Source: Actinomyces sp. ICM47
GTDB lineage: Bacteria; Actinomycetota; Actinomycetes; Actinomycetales; Actinomycetaceae
Assembly (NCBI RefSeq): GCF_000278725.1
Contig: NZ_ALCA01000116.1
Coordinates: 1-5,990 of the forward strand
Length of the DNA stretch: 5,990 bases
Direction of reading: 5' to 3'
Positions 1 through 4,700 of this stretch are shown here, piece after piece. The translations under genes and the position numbers were made by a program. Position 1 is the first letter of the stretch. Each line of letters opens with the position of its first letter. The notes beneath the pieces are model-generated. The model did not search any database. It saw nothing but the letters and a program-made list of their open reading frames with translations, and was not told the origin of the DNA.

Positions 1-9
1 CGCGTTAGC

Positions 10-62
10 CGTCGCTGACCCGGGCGTCGCTGACCCGGGCGTCGCTGACCCGGGCGTCGCTG
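10..62. repeat. 15-bp tandem repeat, about 3.5 copies
   Basis: The unit CGTCGCTGACCCGGG occurs at 10-24, 25-39 and 40-54 without a mismatch, and a partial fourth copy (CGTCGCTG) runs to 62. The unit length is a multiple of three, so all frames stay open through it; on the minus strand one frame would read Pro-Gly-Ser-Ala-Thr repeatedly. I see no start codon with a ribosome site just upstream on the minus strand, so I treat it as intergenic. It lies about 20 bp beyond the stop of the last gene of the membrane-protein array. Each unit contains the palindrome CCCGGG, but the units are direct repeats and do not form a clear terminator. Confidence 0.9.
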
Positions 63-82
63 TGCGTGCCCTCCGATACGTT

Positions 83-463
83 TCATCGCGAAGAGAAGTA
101 TCTAATTATCGCGATAATGCCACCGATGATCACCATCAGAAGGCCCCAGGGGGCCACCCAGAAGAGGAATAGGACGGGCAGCCATCCCAGCGCATCGCCA
201 CTGTCACCATGGTCACCGGGAATCATCCCGACGAAGATCGCCGATAACACGGGAGACAACATAATGACAAACCCGATCACTACAAAGAACGTGGCGAATC
301 CAAACGCGGCGCTACGAGGTTTCTTCGACTGACATGTCATCCCCTGATGAAAGCTCTGGTCGTTCTGGGGATATCCCTGATAGACCGGACCCGGCTGCTG
401 AGAGTCCACCTCTTGCTTCGCATGTGCCGAGAAAGGATTCACGGGCTGATTCGGGATGCTCAT
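83..463 (-). CDS. Small membrane protein, two membrane segments (array member 5, short form)
   Basis: This 126-residue protein has no recognised function. Residues 1-50 are polar and rich in Gln, Pro and Tyr (VYQGYPQ at about 27-33), ending in a basic KKPR. Hydrophobic segments lie at about 52-78 and 92-120, joined by an acidic loop PGDHGDSGDA (82-91) that the positive-inside rule would place outside the cell. That loop closely matches the gene at 4408-3908 (PGDHTDNGDG), so the two form a subgroup. Unlike the other copies it stops (TGA) just after the second segment, at RYFSSR, and lacks the third segment; none of the frames just past the stop restores it. The ATG at 463 is chosen by its MSIP opening, which resembles the other copies; its Shine-Dalgarno site (AAAGGA) is about 11 nt away and weak. 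It is last in the probable operon, 40 bp after the previous gene. Coding status is likely, function unknown. Confidence 0.8.
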   Translation of the reverse strand: MSIPNQPVNPFSAHAKQEVDSQQPGPVYQGYPQNDQSFHQGMTCQSKKPRSAAFGFATFFVVIGFVIMLSPVLSAIFVGMIPGDHGDSGDALGWLPVLFLFWVAPWGLLMVIIGGIIAIIRYFSSR

Positions 464-503
464 GTTTCTTACTATCCTTTCGTTTTCGCGGTATCGGCAG
501 CGC

Positions 504-929
504 TCAATACGACGAGATGCTTATCCGCACCCACACGTCGATCAGGACATAGGCAACGCCGACAATGACCCACGGGGCCGCGTTCAGGATGATCCCTCGT
601 CGGCACCACGACCGCTGACGCGGCGTCACACTCGACCCAATGCCGATGAATCCCGCGAGAAAACCCACGAGGTTCACGATTCCCAGGAAGCTTCCACCGA
701 AAATGAAAGGGACGATGAAGGAAAGCCCGGCGTACTCGGAGTGTTCACCGTTGACAGAAGCCGCGTAGAGTACGAATCCGCAGGCAAGCAAGAGGATGAT
801 CATGATCCATCCCGCGACTCCGCACCAGAGCGCGACCTTGTCGCTTCCCCGCAGTTTCTCCTGCTGGGAAAACCTGGGCTGCTGATACCCCGGATATCCG
901 GAATAGGGACGATTGCGTGGTGCGCTCAT
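504..929 (-). CDS. Small three-segment membrane protein (array member 4)
   Basis: This 141-residue protein has no recognised function. A short tail of about 28 residues (RPYSGYPGYQQPRF at 7-20) is rich in Tyr, Pro and Gln. Three hydrophobic segments follow at about 32-57, 68-97 and 111-135. The first carries WCGVAGW, like the CGIAGW of the gene at 1574. The second contains GIVNLVG, equivalent to the P-x-N-x-x-G motif of the other copies. A basic loop (TPRQRSWCRR, 102-111) precedes GIILNAAP, the counterpart of WLGILLNASP. The polar loop NGEHSEY (60-66) between segments 1 and 2 would be outside the cell. The ATG at 929 is preceded by AAGGAG at 5 nt, a good ribosome site. It sits 84 bp after the gene at 1574-1014 and 40 bp before the next one. 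It is the most divergent three-segment copy. Coding status is strong; function is unknown. Confidence 0.85.
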   Translation of the reverse strand: MSAPRNRPYSGYPGYQQPRFSQQEKLRGSDKVALWCGVAGWIMIILLLACGFVLYAASVNGEHSEYAGLSFIVPFIFGGSFLGIVNLVGFLAGFIGIGSSVTPRQRSWCRRGIILNAAPWVIVGVAYVLIDVWVRISISSY

Positions 930-1013
930 TGTCTCTCCTTCGCGTGACGGTCTACTGCAATGTGCCCGCGTTCGGCTGAGGATACTATCCCTGCCCCTGG
1001 TACTGCGCGCTCG

Positions 1014-1574
1014 CTACGCCGAATGAAAAGAGTTGATCACTCCTGTGATGAAAAGCGGGCTGACGTTCAGGATGAGTCCCAGCCACGCGAGCCTCCAGTT
1101 CCCAGACCTGTCGAGCAGACGAATCAACCCTGTGATCCCACCAATCAGATTCAGGGGAACAACCAGCATCCAGGCAATGACCAAGTAGAGAGAGATGATC
1201 AACTCCCCACTCACAGAGTCCTGCGTCCAATCCGCGTTGGAGGACAGCCATGTGGCCAGGAGAGCCAGAACAATGACGACCCACCCTGCGATTCCACAGG
1301 AGATGCTGACCCGGTCGACCCGCGGAGGGAAACTCACCTGGGGCTGGGCGACATAGGTCTGAGGGTATCCCAGGTAGGGTCCGCCACCCTGGTAGAAACC
1401 GCCATTCTGGTAGGGGACACCACCCTGGTAGAAACCGCCATTCTGGTAGGGGACACCGCCCTGGTAGAACCCATCACCCGGATAGAGTCCGCCACTCTGG
1501 TAGGGCATACTCCCCTGATACGGCACACTATCTCCGTAGCTGTCCGGCTGAGGATTGTTGATCGGCACAGTCAT
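1014..1574 (-). CDS. Small three-segment membrane protein with Tyr/Gly/Gln repeat tail (array member 3)
   Basis: This 186-residue protein has no recognised function. Its N-terminal 85 residues are low complexity. From about residue 19 they contain repeated PYQ and FYQGG units, including a 12-residue unit FYQGGVPYQNGG present twice in a row and a partial third copy (FYQGGGPYLGY). Membrane segments lie at about 89-111, 124-151 and 163-184. Segment 2 has VVPLNLIGG, the loop after it is basic (RLLDRSGNWR), and segment 3 opens with WLGLILNVSP. The loop between segments 1 and 2 (SNADWTQDSVSGE) is acidic and probably outside, so the repeat tail should be cytoplasmic. The ATG at 1574 has AAGGAG 6 nt upstream. 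It starts 22 bp after the stop of the gene at 2112-1597, close enough for co-transcription. The tail is the longest of the family, apparently through repeat expansion in the DNA. Confidence 0.87.
   Translation of the reverse strand: MTVPINNPQPDSYGDSVPYQGSMPYQSGGLYPGDGFYQGGVPYQNGGFYQGGVPYQNGGFYQGGGPYLGYPQTYVAQPQVSFPPRVDRVSISCGIAGWVVIVLALLATWLSSNADWTQDSVSGELIISLYLVIAWMLVVPLNLIGGITGLIRLLDRSGNWRLAWLGLILNVSPLFITGVINSFHSA
1386..1457 (-). repeat. 36-bp perfect tandem duplication inside a coding region
   Basis: Two copies of a 36-bp unit (1386-1421 and 1422-1457) are identical base for base and encode FYQGGVPYQNGG twice. Degenerate copies continue to about 1510 toward the gene's 5' end. The unit consists of two related 18-bp halves, both containing CTGGTAG, which suggests repeated slippage or unequal exchange. 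Because 36 is divisible by three, gain or loss of a unit keeps the frame. Confidence 0.93.
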
Positions 1575-1596
1575 TCACTGCTCCTTGCCCTTATAT

Positions 1597-2112
1597 CTAG
1601 TGCGTGCTGCCGTTCATCACCCAGATGATAAAACAGATTGCGAAATAGATATATGGACTCACGTTGAGGACGATCCCCAACCAATTCAACCGCCACTTCC
1701 TCGACCGATCCGAGAGCCTCATGATCCCGATGATCAGGCCAGTCATGTTGAGGGGGACCATGACCGAAAGTGTCATCTGCGGAATAAAGCCGACGAAACG
1801 TAAGACTGAGTGATGGGCCTTCCCAAATTCCGTGCTGGTCAGCAGCCAAAGCCCCAGATAGGTTGTCAGGTGCAGCGCCCACACCGCCGCCCCGCAAGCA
1901 ATGGACACCCAGTTGACCCGCGGGGGCATCTGCACCTGGGGGCCGACCGGGTAGGACTGCGGATACCCCTGGTAGGGGCCAGCGACCTGGTACGGGTTGG
2001 CTCCCTGCGGCGCAGCCTGCCCGGGCGCGTAGGGAGCCGCGGGCATCCCGCCCTGATATCCTCCGCTCGGATAGGTGTTTGAGTTCCGGGCGCGAGAATC
2101 CGACATTGTCAC
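1597..2112 (-). CDS. Small three-segment membrane protein (array member 2)
   Basis: This 171-residue protein has no recognised function. Residues 1-65 form a Pro/Gly/Tyr/Gln/Ala-rich tail (GGYQGGMPAAPYAPGQ at about 17-32, then PYQGYPQSYP at about 46-55). PPRVNWVSI leads into segment 1 (about 69-91), followed by segment 2 (108-131, with MVPLNMTG) and segment 3 (144-166, opening WLGIVLNVSP). The loop before segment 3 (RLSDRSRKWR) is strongly basic and almost the same as in the gene at 1574, so these two are close paralogues. Start choice: GTG at 2112 lies 5 nt from AAGGAG (2118-2123), while the ATG at 2106 would be 11 nt away, so the GTG is preferred; the alternative is only two residues shorter. 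The stop is 22 bp from the next gene. A 128-bp gap separates it from the gene upstream. Function is unknown. Confidence 0.87.
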   Translation of the reverse strand: MTMSDSRARNSNTYPSGGYQGGMPAAPYAPGQAAPQGANPYQVAGPYQGYPQSYPVGPQVQMPPRVNWVSIACGAAVWALHLTTYLGLWLLTSTEFGKAHHSVLRFVGFIPQMTLSVMVPLNMTGLIIGIMRLSDRSRKWRLNWLGIVLNVSPYIYFAICFIIWVMNGSTH

Positions 2113-2117
2113 AATCG

Positions 2118-2123
2118 CTCCTT
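2118..2123 (-). promoter_or_regulatory. Ribosome binding site deciding a GTG start
   Basis: AAGGAG on the minus strand lies 5 nt before the GTG at 2112 and 11 nt before the ATG at 2106. The spacing favours the GTG as initiation codon of the 171-residue membrane protein. Confidence 0.6.
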
Positions 2124-2219
2124 CATGAGGTGATCATCGCGGAAATTCCAGCGCGGCCGCACGCCCTCGCGAGTACGCCGACGGCGGGCATGCACCCACA
2201 AACATTGTTGGACGCGTGG

Positions 2220-2237
2220 GCTGAGCCTCGCCTCAGC
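2220..2237 (-). terminator. Weak hairpin just after a stop codon
   Basis: GCTGAG and CTCAGC form a 6-bp stem around a 6-nt loop, beginning 3 bp beyond the TAG of the gene at 2738-2241. No T-rich tract follows on the minus strand. It could cause partial termination or protect the 3' end of the first gene's message, making the first gene more abundant than the rest of the array. It could also be chance, since a 6-bp stem in GC-rich DNA is common. Confidence 0.3.
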
Positions 2238-2240
2238 GAC

Positions 2241-2738
2241 CTACGCGAAAAGCATCAGCGCGAACATTAAGACACCGAACATAACGTAGGGGCTTGCGTT
2301 GAGAAGGATTCCCAGCCAGTTGAGCTTCCGTACCTTCGGCGTCCCCGTAGCCCCCACGATTCCAATAATGCCACCGGCGAGGTTCACCGGGCCAATAAAC
2401 ATCAGGGCGAAGAGTGGAAAGAAGCCGATTATTTCTTTGCCACTCGGGTCAGGATCGGACGCACTAGCTCGCAGGGCCATCCACATGGCCAGCACCGTCA
2501 GGCCGATGAGGATCCACCCGACAACACCTAAGATGATCGATACCCAGTTCACCTTCCGCGTCACAGGCCCTTGAGGCACGGGCGCATAGCCCGGTGCAAA
2601 TCCCTGCGGCGCAGTCGAATACCCCTGGGGTACCCCCTGATAGACGGGCTGTCCGGGCACGTAGGGAACCGCGGGCTGTCCGGGCACGTAGGGAGCCGCG
2701 GGCTGTCCCACAGGCTGCTGAGGATAAGGCATGCTCAT
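2241..2738 (-). CDS. Small three-segment membrane protein with Pro-rich repeat tail (array member 1)
   Basis: This 165-residue protein has no recognised function. The tail (1-60) is rich in Pro, Gln, Tyr and Val, with GQPAAPYVP followed directly by GQPAVPYVP and then GQPVYQG. VNWVSIILGVVGW opens segment 1 (about 65-89), segment 2 spans 104-130 (GPVNLAGGIIGIVG), and segment 3 spans 141-164 (WLGILLNASP). The inter-segment loop SASDPDPSGKE is acidic and probably outside; TPKVRKLN before segment 3 is basic and probably inside. The ATG at 2738 is chosen because AGGAGG sits 6 nt upstream. A longer reading from 2840 would add 34 residues of unrelated composition and lacks a ribosome site. It is the first gene of the array, behind the candidate promoter at 2872-2900. 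The segment order and the G-x-x-G-W motif are reminiscent of DUF4190-like proteins, which is a resemblance and not an assignment. Confidence 0.88.
   Translation of the reverse strand: MSMPYPQQPVGQPAAPYVPGQPAVPYVPGQPVYQGVPQGYSTAPQGFAPGYAPVPQGPVTRKVNWVSIILGVVGWILIGLTVLAMWMALRASASDPDPSGKEIIGFFPLFALMFIGPVNLAGGIIGIVGATGTPKVRKLNWLGILLNASPYVMFGVLMFALMLFA
2646..2699 (-). repeat. 27-bp tandem repeat inside a coding region
   Basis: Two adjacent 27-bp units (2646-2672 and 2673-2699) differ at one base and encode GQPAVPYVP and GQPAAPYVP. A partial third copy (GGGCTGTCC, 2700-2708) encodes the preceding GQP. The sequence differs from the 36-bp repeat in the gene at 1574, so the tails of the paralogues expanded separately. 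Confidence 0.9.
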
Positions 2739-2744
2739 CGAGTT

Positions 2745-2750
2745 CCTCCT
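2745..2750 (-). promoter_or_regulatory. Consensus ribosome binding site
   Basis: AGGAGG on the minus strand lies 6 nt before the ATG at 2738. It is the strongest Shine-Dalgarno match in the window and fixes the start of the first array gene against the in-frame ATG 102 bp upstream. Confidence 0.8.
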
Positions 2751-2854
2751 CTGTTGCACTGACATGCGGTGACAATCCGTCTCTCGACTGGTGTGCCACA
2801 AATGCGCAGCACAGACAACGATGCTGTGAAGAGCCCCCACATCCCCTTTCCGAA

Positions 2855-2870
2855 AATTCTTTCAAGAATT
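2855..2870. promoter_or_regulatory. Perfect AT-rich palindrome, candidate operator
   Basis: AATTCTT (2855-2861), a 2-nt centre, and AAGAATT (2864-2870) form a perfect 7+7 inverted repeat in otherwise GC-rich DNA. The centre is too short for a normal RNA hairpin loop and no T-tract follows, so a protein-binding site is more likely than a terminator. It lies 117 bp upstream of the first array gene and covers the start site predicted from the TTGCGC/TAATCT promoter, where a repressor would act. I do not recognise the cognate regulator. Confidence 0.45.
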
Positions 2871-2871
2871 G

Positions 2872-2900
2872 AGATTATCGAAGAGGGAGGACCCGCGCAA
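2872..2900 (-). promoter_or_regulatory. Candidate promoter of the membrane-protein array
   Basis: On the minus strand TTGCGC (2900-2895) is followed after 17 bp by TAATCT (2877-2872), which fits the actinobacterial TTGnnn / TAnnnT pattern. The predicted start of transcription, about 7 nt further on, falls near 2865 inside the palindrome at 2855-2870 and would give a leader of roughly 125 nt before the ATG at 2738. The promoter begins just beyond the stop of the HAD gene (2910-2908), so the array could be transcribed separately from it. The match is by eye and imperfect. Confidence 0.4.
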
Positions 2901-2907
2901 GATGCAC

Positions 2908-3771
2908 TCACCCAAGGAGAGCGCGCAGCACCTGGGCAACCCCGGCCTCGTTATTGGAAGGCGCGATGAAGCGCGCGGCCTCGATGACGTCCTGCGAGGC
3001 GTTCGCCATCGCGAAAGACAGGTCGCCCTCGCTCATCATCGACATATCGTTGCCGGCGTCGCCGAAGACCGCGGTCTGGGAGCGATCCACGCCGAGGAAA
3101 CGCTGTAGGTCGCGCACGGCGCTACCCTTGTCGACACCACGAATCTGCAGGTCGGCCCAGTTCGCACCGGAGATCGCGTACTGGTGGGTGTCGGCGAAGT
3201 GCGCCAGCGTCGCCTCCGCGAGCACGCCGACCGGGCCGATGGCGTAGACCGCCAGCTTGACGATCGCGTCGTCGATCTGCCCGGCCTCGATGGCGTCGAT
3301 GACGGCCTCCTGGTCCTCGACGCACTGGGTGCGGTGGTAGTAGGGGGCGACGCCCTCGACGAAGAGGTCGTCGGTGCGCTCGACGTAGGCGAATTGCTTG
3401 CCGCACATGACCAGGCCGCCGTCGATCCCGTCCGGACCCGACGTGGCCTCGCGGACCAGGCGGATGACCTCGCGCACGGTGGGGGCGTCGACGGGGCTGG
3501 AGGAGACCTCGACGCCGTCGCGCATGACGATGCCGCCGTTCTCACCGATGACCGTCATGCCGGGGCGACCGGGGAACATGTCGATGAGGGTCCACACCTG
3601 GCGCCCTGACGCGGGCGCGAAGGTGACGCCGCGCTCGTCCATCAGATCGAGGAGCTCATCCATGCCGGGCGGGAAGTTCTTGTCGTCGTCGAGGAGGGTG
3701 CCGTCCATGTCGATGGCGGCCAGGCGCAGGTCAGCGCCCACGTAGCGCGCGGGGTCGGTGGGGATCGTCAT
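2908..3771 (-). CDS. Cof-type HAD-IIB family phosphatase
   Basis: This 287-residue protein is a haloacid dehalogenase superfamily hydrolase of the Cof/IIB type. These are cytosolic Mg2+-dependent enzymes that remove phosphate from sugar phosphates, flavin or pyridoxal phosphates and similar small molecules; the substrate cannot be read from the sequence. All four motifs are present: DMDGTLLD with nucleophile Asp21 and acid/base Asp23; Ser55 in PASGR; Lys215 in GVDKGSA; and GDAGNDMSMM with Asp238 and Asp242. The region between motifs II and III (about 85-200) is the C2 cap, which sets substrate choice. AMANASQDVIEAARFIAPSNNEAGVAQVL near the C-terminus is typical of the family, and the length is normal. 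ATG at 3771 is the only sensible start; GGAG lies just 2 nt before it, so it may be translated from a nearly or fully leaderless message. It is GC-rich, unlike parts of the neighbouring membrane-protein genes. Confidence 0.96.
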   Translation of the reverse strand: MTIPTDPARYVGADLRLAAIDMDGTLLDDDKNFPPGMDELLDLMDERGVTFAPASGRQVWTLIDMFPGRPGMTVIGENGGIVMRDGVEVSSSPVDAPTVREVIRLVREATSGPDGIDGGLVMCGKQFAYVERTDDLFVEGVAPYYHRTQCVEDQEAVIDAIEAGQIDDAIVKLAVYAIGPVGVLAEATLAHFADTHQYAISGANWADLQIRGVDKGSAVRDLQRFLGVDRSQTAVFGDAGNDMSMMSEGDLSFAMANASQDVIEAARFIAPSNNEAGVAQVLRALLG

Positions 3772-3777
3772 GTCTCC

Positions 3778-3783
3778 ATTGTG
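3778..3783 (-). promoter_or_regulatory. Possible -10 element for leaderless expression of the HAD gene
   Basis: CACAAT on the minus strand ends 6 nt before the ATG at 3771, so transcription would start at or beside the A of the start codon. The only Shine-Dalgarno-like bases (GGAG) are 2 nt from the ATG, too close for normal use, which agrees with leaderless translation. No clear -35 hexamer is visible at 16-18 bp, and the element begins with C, not the usual T, so this is tentative. Confidence 0.25.
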
Positions 3784-3907
3784 CCCGACCGCAGGACCGG
3801 GTGCTCACGACCTGCGACGAGGCCGGGGTAACCTCACGCTGCTGAGCGCGGACTTCGCTTCGTTGTCGCGAGGACACTACCCCTCCCGTACACCGATTCT
3901 GTCTCCG

Positions 3908-4408
3908 TCATATGAAGAGAAGATTCAGACTATGCAACCAGTACATGACCCCACCCATCAACGTAGCGACGACGAGCAAGGGCAGAAGCCATAGGCGGAC
4001 GGTTATACCGTGTATCCGCCATTCGTCTATTATCCACATGACGCCCTCAGTGATCGCGACACACAACGTCAGAGCCACCAGCGGTGGGGCCGTAAATAGA
4101 ACGAAGACCAAGTACAGCCCGTATAGCCAGTATGTTCCGTCACCGTTGTCAGTGTGATCCCCTGGCTGCAAGTCGAGCAAGAATTTCAGGATGGTCGGGC
4201 TCACGATGACCAGGGTTGTGATGAGCGCAAAGATGAGCCAGATCTTGGGGATTCGCGGCTTTCTCCGAACGTGGTGGGCAGGCACGGGAGCGCAACCTGG
4301 ACCCGCGCTCGACCACACAAGCGTGGAGGACGGTGGCGGCTGCATTCTCGGTGCCGTCATCTGTTCAGGTATCGTGCCGGGCATCGAGCCGATAGCGTTG
4401 TTGGTCAT
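3908..4408 (-). CDS. Small three-segment membrane protein, PGDH-loop subgroup
   Basis: This 166-residue protein has no recognised function. The tail (1-54) is rich in Pro, Met and Ser and ends in a basic HHVRRKPRIPK; it lacks the Tyr/Gln repeats of the main array. Hydrophobic segments lie at about 55-77, 94-127 (long, perhaps kinked at TAPP) and 139-160. The first loop PGDHTDNGDGTYW (82-94) matches PGDHGDSGDALGW in the gene at 463-83, and VIVSP aligns with VIMLSP just before it, so the two are paralogues. A basic loop (DEWRIHGITVR) precedes segment 3, as in the main array. ATG at 4408 is chosen because AGAGG lies 7 nt upstream and the protein then opens like a family tail; the longer reading from 4531 adds 41 residues of unlike composition. 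It lies 136 bp upstream of the HAD gene, on the far side from the array. Confidence 0.8.
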   Translation of the reverse strand: MTNNAIGSMPGTIPEQMTAPRMQPPPSSTLVWSSAGPGCAPVPAHHVRRKPRIPKIWLIFALITTLVIVSPTILKFLLDLQPGDHTDNGDGTYWLYGLYLVFVLFTAPPLVALTLCVAITEGVMWIIDEWRIHGITVRLWLLPLLVVATLMGGVMYWLHSLNLLFI

Positions 4409-4634
4409 CGTCGAACCTCTTCGTTCGCATTGGAGTGATCTCTGCGTCAACCGGAACGCTAGCCACTCACATGCCGCGCTCGTGTCCGCGCCCTTCACCG
4501 ACGAGGGGGAAACACAACAGAATAAGCGCACGCCCTGCGTTGAGGTCGTACGTTCCGATACAGCTCCATGGTATGACCGACCAGACGCTCACCGTCGGGG
4601 TTTGACACTGCAATTGTGCGGATCGTCGCTCGGG
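4409..4634. other. Intergenic gap with no supported gene
   Basis: Between the start of the gene at 4408 and the hairpin at 4635-4674 I find no gene. Minus-strand readings at 4495-4686 (63 codons) and 4467-4688 (73 codons) both run through the hairpin, lack good ribosome sites and resemble nothing I know. A TTGACG on the minus strand (4450-4445) could be the -35 of a promoter for the gene at 4408, but I see no convincing -10 element at the right distance. Confidence 0.5.
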
Positions 4635-4674
4635 CGGCCACGGCCTCGTCGATAGGGGGATGAGGCCGTGGCCG
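4635..4674 (-). terminator. Strong hairpin, probable terminator of the FtsX permease gene
   Basis: CGGCCACGGCCTCGTC (4635-4650) pairs with GATGAGGCCGTGGCCG (4659-4674) around the 8-nt loop GATAGGGG. Fifteen of 16 positions are Watson-Crick pairs and the other is G-T/A-C depending on strand. It begins 26 bp beyond the TAA of the permease gene. No run of T follows on the minus strand, as is usual for many actinobacterial terminators. On the plus strand GTTATT follows it, so it could also stop transcription coming the other way, although no plus-strand gene is seen here. Confidence 0.65.
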
Positions 4675-4700
4675 GTTATTCGACACAAGGACGCAGCGCG

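Noticed and set aside
10..62. CRISPR array
   Set aside because: The repeats are 15 bp and directly adjacent with no spacers.
985..1284. Minus-strand frame overlapping the gene at 1574-1014 and ending in QYQGQG, which looks like a family tail
   Set aside because: The rest of its translation is Cys/His/Arg-rich and unlike the family, and the overlapping frame has three clean membrane segments. The tail-like end is probably chance, not a frameshift.
3184..3609. Long plus-strand open reading frame opposite the HAD gene
   Set aside because: It is antisense to a gene with all four catalytic motifs intact. The Asp/Val/Gly-heavy translation is what the opposite strand of a GC-rich gene normally gives, and there is no ribosome site.
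4602..4607. Perfect TTGACA on the plus strand
   Set aside because: No -10 element is found at 16-18 bp and there is no plus-strand gene downstream.
4495..4686. Minus-strand 63-codon reading in the gap before the gene at 4408
   Set aside because: It runs through both arms of the strong hairpin, has no good ribosome site and matches no family I recognise. I could not exclude a gene relic but see nothing to support one.
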